From the NCBI RefSeq assembly GCF_023516615.1, contig NZ_JAMGBF010000083.1, forward strand, positions 1 to 64,000: a DNA stretch of 64,000 nucleotides, given 5' to 3'. The position numbers and the translations under genes were made by a program. Of the stretch, positions 60,213 to 64,000 are shown piece by piece (within the stretch, counting starts at the first letter, position 1; the number at the start of each line of letters is the position of its first letter). Source of the DNA: Streptomyces panaciradicis. GTDB taxonomy: Bacteria > Actinomycetota > Actinomycetes > Streptomycetales > Streptomycetaceae. The notes beneath the pieces are model-generated. The model did no database searches and was not told where the DNA came from. It saw nothing but the letters and a program-made list of their open reading frames with translations.

Positions 60213-61266
60213 TCAGCGTCGTGTGCGGGCGGGGGGCGGTTCGACGAGGCGATCGTCGAAGAGCCGGGTTCCGGCCTGCTTGACGTACCGCAGGACGGGG
60301 GACACCTCCATGCTCTGCAGCCCGGCCAGGGATCCGACGCGCTCGGACGTGAACTCGAACAGCTCGTCGAGGTTCCGGCAGTGCGCGACGGCGTACAGGT
60401 TCCAGGGCCCGGAGGTGGCCGCCGCGAAGGCGACCTCGGGTTCCTCAGCGAGTGCGCGGCCCGCGCTCTTGACCGCCGACGGGTGCACGCGGAGCCAGAG
60501 GATCGCACGAGCGTCGTAGCCCAGGGCCGCCGGGGCGATCTCCACGTCGACGTGGACGGCACGGTGCCGCAGCAGGACGTCGAGGCGTCGCGAGACACGT
60601 CCCGGGGTGAGGCCGGCGGCCGTGGCGAGGTCGACGAGACTGGCGCGGCCGTCGGCAGCGAGCGCGTCGAGCATCCTCTCGTCCTCGAAACCGAGCCGCA
60701 CAGGCTCACGAGCGACCACCGGGGACTCGGTGAAAGGGGGCCGGCCGGCCGCCCAGCGCCGCTTCCTCCTCCTGGGACAGCGTGCCCCGCAGGGCGGACC
60801 AGTAGTGGCCGCGGCCACCGAGGAACTGACGGAGCATCGCGAAGGCGTTGACGTCGATCACCGCGGCGGTGCGCGGAAGCCGCTGCCCCAAAAGGTCCTC
60901 GCGTTGCTCCCGCGTCCGGGACTGAGTCGCACAGGTGATCTCGGAGCCGGCCGCGCTCAGAGCCACCCAGTTGACGTCGTCGCGCTGGGCGAGCGCGTCG
61001 GCGATCGCCACGACGCTGCCGGGGCGGCAGCGCAGCCGCACCAGCCATCTGCTCTGCCCCAGGGCGCCGGGATTGACCACCCCGGCCACGCGGACGACAC
61101 CGTCGGCGCGCAGTCGGCGATAGCGGCGGTTGACGGCGCCCTCGGTCATGCCGAGGGCTGCCGCGATCGCCGCGAACGACGCCCGCGGAGCGATCTGCAG
61201 GGCCCGGATGATTCGTACATCCTCAGGCTGCAGAACAGCGGATTCCGTCAGGAGCGCCCGTGTCAC
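60213..61266 (-). pseudogene. Tandem Lrp/AsnC regulator interrupted by (GGCC)3 frameshift
   Basis: From GTG 61266 an Lrp-type HTH and RAM domain run in frame (LQPEDVRIIRALQIAPRASF, LSQEEEAALG). The second Lrp unit (FEDERMLDALAADGRASLVD onward to 60213) is in another frame. The switch falls at GGCCGGCCGGCC (60739-60750). Removing one GGCC unit joins the halves as LSQEEEAALGGRPPFTESPV, giving 349 residues, the usual tandem-Lrp length. No start or ribosome-binding site fits a separate second gene. It is convergent with the P450 gene and divergent from the SDR gene. The cause may be slippage, real inactivation or sequencing error. Confidence 0.75.
60739..60750. repeat. (GGCC)3 tandem repeat at the frameshift
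   Basis: Three GGCC units lie exactly where the two Lrp halves lose frame. A change by one unit alters the frame by one base, so three versus two units would switch the C-terminal half off or on. Confidence 0.7.
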
Positions 61267-61435
61267 GGGGGCAATCCTACAAACGAGGGCTCGCTGCTCG
61301 CCTGCGGGGAGACGTGGGCGAAACACTGAAGCGCACGGGTCGAGGGCCCGCAGCTGCGGCATCCCGCTGTGCCGTCCCGGGCCCCGTCCCGCCCCCACCC
61401 GATTCACACTCCTCGAAGAACGGAGATGACGCCGC

Positions 61436-62152
61436 ATGTCATCGACCGACACCGGACAACACCCGCCCGTCGCCCTCATCGTCGGCGCCTCACGCGGCCT
61501 CGGGCACGCGATGGCCGCGGAGTTCCTCGACAGGGGCTGGGACGTCATCGGCACCGTTCGCGACACCACGTCCCGCACGCCGCTGCACGATCTCGCCGAC
61601 CACGCCGACGGGCGGGTGACCATCGAGCAGCTCGACATCAACGACACCGGCCGCCTGCCCCTGCTGCACGAAGCGCTGGCGGGCCGCCGACTGGACGTGC
61701 TGTTCGTCAACGCGGGCATCACCCTGAACGAGCAGACGCCCATCGGGGCGGTCACGACAGCGGACTTCATCGACGTGATGGTCACCAACGCGCTCAGCCC
61801 GATGCGCGTCATCGAAGCCCTCGAAGACCTGGTGGCCCCGGCGGGACTCATCGGGGTGATGTCCTCCGGGCAGGGCAGCATCGCGAACAACACGACCGGA
61901 GGCCGCGAGGTCTACCGAGGCAGCAAGGCGGCCCTGAACATGTTCCTGCGGAGCTACGCGGCCCGGCAGGGCGGGACACAGCGCGCCTTCCTCCTCTTGG
62001 CGCCGGGCTGGATCCGCACCGCCCTGGGCGGTCCGGACGCGCCGTTCACCCTCCAGGAGAGCGTCCCGATGCTGGTGGACGTCCTGCTCTCCCGGCTGGG
62101 CACGCCCGGCCTGGCGTACCTGGACCGCTTCGGCAAGACCGTTCCTTGGTGA
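61436..62152 (+). CDS. Short-chain dehydrogenase/reductase
   Basis: The protein has 238 residues. It has the cofactor loop ALIVGASRGLGHAMAAEFL, the VNAG motif in FVNAGITLNEQTP, a Ser in GVMSSGQGSI and the catalytic YRGSKAALNMF (YxxxK). The ending is shorter than usual and lacks the common V-D-G-G motif. The Arg after GAS favours NADPH. The ATG at 61436 follows GGAGATGACGCCGC. It is divergent from the broken tandem Lrp gene and may be its regulatory target. Confidence 0.85.
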   Translation: MSSTDTGQHPPVALIVGASRGLGHAMAAEFLDRGWDVIGTVRDTTSRTPLHDLADHADGRVTIEQLDINDTGRLPLLHEALAGRRLDVLFVNAGITLNEQTPIGAVTTADFIDVMVTNALSPMRVIEALEDLVAPAGLIGVMSSGQGSIANNTTGGREVYRGSKAALNMFLRSYAARQGGTQRAFLLLAPGWIRTALGGPDAPFTLQESVPMLVDVLLSRLGTPGLAYLDRFGKTVPW

Positions 62153-62286
62153 ATCCTCCGCGCCGCCGATGAGTTCTTCCGGCATCCGCAGTCTCAGATC
62201 GTGCTTGGTGCGCGCAGCCGCGACCGTGACGGACGCGTGCACCGGCGAACCTGCTGAGAACCGGACCGAGACCCCGAGGAATCCCG

Positions 62287-62859
62287 ATGCGCACCCTGAT
62301 CAGCACCGCTTTCATCTCCCTCGACGGCGTCGTGGAGGCCCCGGGCGGCGAGCCCGGGTACCGCAACGCCGGCTGGACCTTCAAGGACGTCGAGTTCCTG
62401 CCCGAAGCGTTCGAGATCAAGGGGCGGGAGCAGCAGGAAGCCACCGCGATGCTGCTGGGCCGCACCAGCTACCAGGCGTTCAGCCCGGTGTGGCCGGACA
62501 TGGAGGACTTCGCCGACTACAAGGTGATGCCGAAGTACGTCGTCTCCACCACCCTCTCCGAGGACGACCTGGTGTCGAACTGGGGCAGCACGACGATCCT
62601 GCGCTCGCTCGACGACGTCGCCGCGCTGAAGGAGACCGAGGGCGGACCGATCATCGTCCACGGCAGCGCCTCCCTGAACCAGGCCCTCTCGGACGCCGGC
62701 CTCATCGACCGATACCACCTCCTCGTCTTCCCGCTCCTGCTCGGGGCCGGCAAGCGCCTGTTCAGCTCCACCGACAAGGACACGCAGAAGCTCAAGCTCG
62801 TCGAGCACGAGGCCTACGCGAACGGCCTGCAGAAGAACGTCTTCGACGTGGTCCGCTGA
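62287..62859 (+). CDS. Dihydrofolate reductase-like (RibD C-terminal) protein
   Basis: The protein has 190 residues. It matches the actinobacterial DHFR/RibD-C-like family: TAFISLDGVVEAPGGEPGY at the N-terminus, AMLLGRTSYQAFSPVWP, and IVHGSASLNQALSDAGLIDR with VFPLLLGAGKRLF near the end. Members bind NADPH but most have no proven substrate. The ATG at 62287 follows GAGGAATCCCG. It is a single gene, 135 bases after the SDR gene in the same direction. Confidence 0.83.
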   Translation: MRTLISTAFISLDGVVEAPGGEPGYRNAGWTFKDVEFLPEAFEIKGREQQEATAMLLGRTSYQAFSPVWPDMEDFADYKVMPKYVVSTTLSEDDLVSNWGSTTILRSLDDVAALKETEGGPIIVHGSASLNQALSDAGLIDRYHLLVFPLLLGAGKRLFSSTDKDTQKLKLVEHEAYANGLQKNVFDVVR

Positions 62860-63545
62860 CAAGGCGCCTCACTCCTGGCAGCGGATGTCGGCCGCGGCAA
62901 AGGTCCCGTCTCGCAACGGGCGTCACCGACGTGTCACAGCGCGCCGGGATCCCACAACCCTCACGGCGGCACGCCTGTCGAACCCGAACACGACACGAGC
63001 ATCTGCGCACGCAAGGCCCGCCGCAGCGCGGCCACGACCGCCGTCGCGGCGGCGTCCTTCGTGCTGCTGGCGGGAGCGGGCATCCGACACCACCGTGCCC
63101 CGGGGCAAGGTTCAGCTCGTCAGCCAGTCGAGCGCACGGCGACCGTCCCCGCCACCAAGCCCACCCAGGGGGCCCGGTGGGGTCTGGCGGTGGCCGCCGC
63201 CCGGTTCACGGCCGTGCCGAACCGGTGGTCGGCGCGCCGGAGGAGAACGTGGGCGACGGCGCGGTGTGGCTGCTGCCCAAGAGCGGCAAGGGCCTGCTCG
63301 CCGACGGCTCCCCTTCCTACGCGCCGCCGCCCTCGGCGGCAACGCGCACGGCGCCCACTTCGGGTCCGTGATCGACGAGTGATTCCGTACGGACCGGCAC
63401 GCCGTCACGGCTGTTCCGCTGAACGGCACTTCAGGTGACCGCCGACCCGCCTTCGGCACACCATCCCTTGAGAAGGGCGCCGGCCTCCTCCCCCCACTCG
63501 TCCCACTCACGGCCCAGTCCTCTGGGGCCTGGACAAAGGAATCCC
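62860..63545 (+). pseudogene. Eroded secreted FG-GAP-repeat protein gene
   Basis: No intact gene is present, but three coding-like pieces in different plus-strand frames look like one decayed secreted protein. At about 63010-63085 there is a signal-peptide-like KARRSAATTAVAAASFVLLA. At about 63210-63300 an FG-GAP (integrin-type) repeat reads VVGAPEENVGDGAVWLLPKS. At about 63330-63382 GGNAHGAHFGSVIDE ends at a stop. At least two frameshifts separate them. Streptomyces has many secreted FG-GAP proteins, and this seems a remnant of one. 63383-63545 shows nothing further except the next gene's upstream region. Confidence 0.5.
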
Positions 63546-64000
63546 ATGCGAGGAAAACGACTCGGACGCACATTGGCCGCGGTTTTGGCGAGCATCGCCC
63601 TGCTGTTGGGGTGGGCGGGCATCGCCGGCGCCGCGCCCGGCCATCGGGACGCCCCGTCGCACAGCGTCCGCCCGGCTGACGTCGGCGCGACCCTCACGAG
63701 TGCCAAGATCACGTTCTTGACCTCGGGTGAGGACAAGGATGGCGACACCACCGTGAGCATCAAGGTGGTGACCGCTGCCGGCAAGACCGCGGCCTCGGCG
63801 TTCGACACCTTCGGCAGGTTCGGCGACGGTTCCGTCGTACCCGTCGGTCTGCTCGTGCGGAAGAACATCACCTGGGACGCGCTCCAGGGCGGCACCGTCC
63901 GGCTGCACATCCAGCCGAACGGCGACGACACCTGGAAGTTCGGCTACCGGCTCGACCTGACCTTCGACGACGGCGACGTGTCCCAGACGATCGTGAACCG
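63546..64000 (+). CDS. Secreted protein of unknown function (runs off the window)
   Basis: The frame stays open to the window end (151 codons visible). A signal peptide has GKRLGRTLAAVLASIALLLG and a cleavage site near GAAPG (about residue 33). The mature part is strand-rich: KITFLTSGEDKDGDTTVSIK, then FGDGSVVPVGLLVRKNITWD and RLHIQPNGDDTWKFGYRLDL. The DKDGDT and PNGDDTW patterns recur in C-terminal domains of several Streptomyces secreted enzymes, as I recall, but no function is established. The ATG follows AAAGGAATCCC. Confidence 0.7.
   Translation, partial: MRGKRLGRTLAAVLASIALLLGWAGIAGAAPGHRDAPSHSVRPADVGATLTSAKITFLTSGEDKDGDTTVSIKVVTAAGKTAASAFDTFGRFGDGSVVPVGLLVRKNITWDALQGGTVRLHIQPNGDDTWKFGYRLDLTFDDGDVSQTIVN

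Overview
The window is very GC-rich actinobacterial DNA and almost certainly comes from a Streptomyces or a close relative. The evidence is strong third-position GC bias, frequent GTG and TTG starts, a WhiB protein, MAB_1171c-type (DUF6545) membrane proteins, DUF6233, an SARP-type ATPase and an I36-type inhibitor. The mix of catabolic, secreted and decaying genes suggests accessory (arm-like) chromosome rather than a core region. I saw no rRNA, tRNA, CRISPR array or intact insertion sequence. All calls rest on reading the sequence; no database search was run.

Layout. 0.3-2.4 kb: a truncated BTAD fragment, a VOC protein and a GNAT acetyltransferase. 2.4-6.9 kb: a minus-strand operon of HELWH metallopeptidase-like protein, two DUF6545 membrane proteins and an FAD monooxygenase. 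7-10.4 kb: a MerR protein, then a partner-switch module with two MEDS-domain proteins (one fused to an anti-sigma-type ATPase, one to a STAS domain) and a free STAS antagonist. 10.5-16.9 kb: MerR regulator with NAD-dependent reductase, FMN glutamate-synthase-like protein, pyruvate-oxidase-like TPP enzyme and AI-2E-type permease. 16.9-18.6 kb: zinc-ribbon and DUF6233 genes divergent from a short Y-family polymerase-like protein without catalytic carboxylates. 18.8-24.4 kb: a secreted I36-type inhibitor, a large HTH-STAND NTPase-WD40 protein and a secreted NlpC/P60 hydrolase.

24.9-34.0 kb: a ten-gene minus-strand aromatic catabolic operon, mostly with overlapping stop/start codons, running from FAH hydrolase to 3-oxoacid CoA-transferase, with a divergent LysR gene and an MFS exporter. 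One SDR gene in it is frameshifted and also lacks the catalytic Tyr. 36.5-41.6 kb: a membrane-lipid block (PAP2, YihY, PAP2-diacylglycerol-kinase fusion, phospholipase D). 41.6-46.9 kb: Imm1-like protein, SARP-ATPase regulator, lectin remnant and WhiB. 47.1-49.4 kb: an MprF-like enzyme and a small membrane protein that share an operator-like repeat.

49.5-52.1 kb: a compact three-gene operon of DMATS-type aromatic prenyltransferase, haem-oxygenase-like iron enzyme and nucleotidyltransferase, which looks like a small undescribed biosynthetic locus. 52.5-60.2 kb: TetR divergent from a second aromatic catabolic operon (dioxygenase, FAH hydrolase, MhpA-like hydroxylase, acetoacetyl-CoA synthetase, P450). 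60.2-64 kb: a tandem Lrp regulator broken by a (GGCC)3 repeat, an SDR, a DHFR-like protein, an eroded FG-GAP gene and the start of a secreted protein. Both catabolic operons pair an FAD hydroxylase and a VOC dioxygenase with FAH hydrolases and end in acetoacetate-activating enzymes, so they probably follow the same logic on different aromatic substrates.
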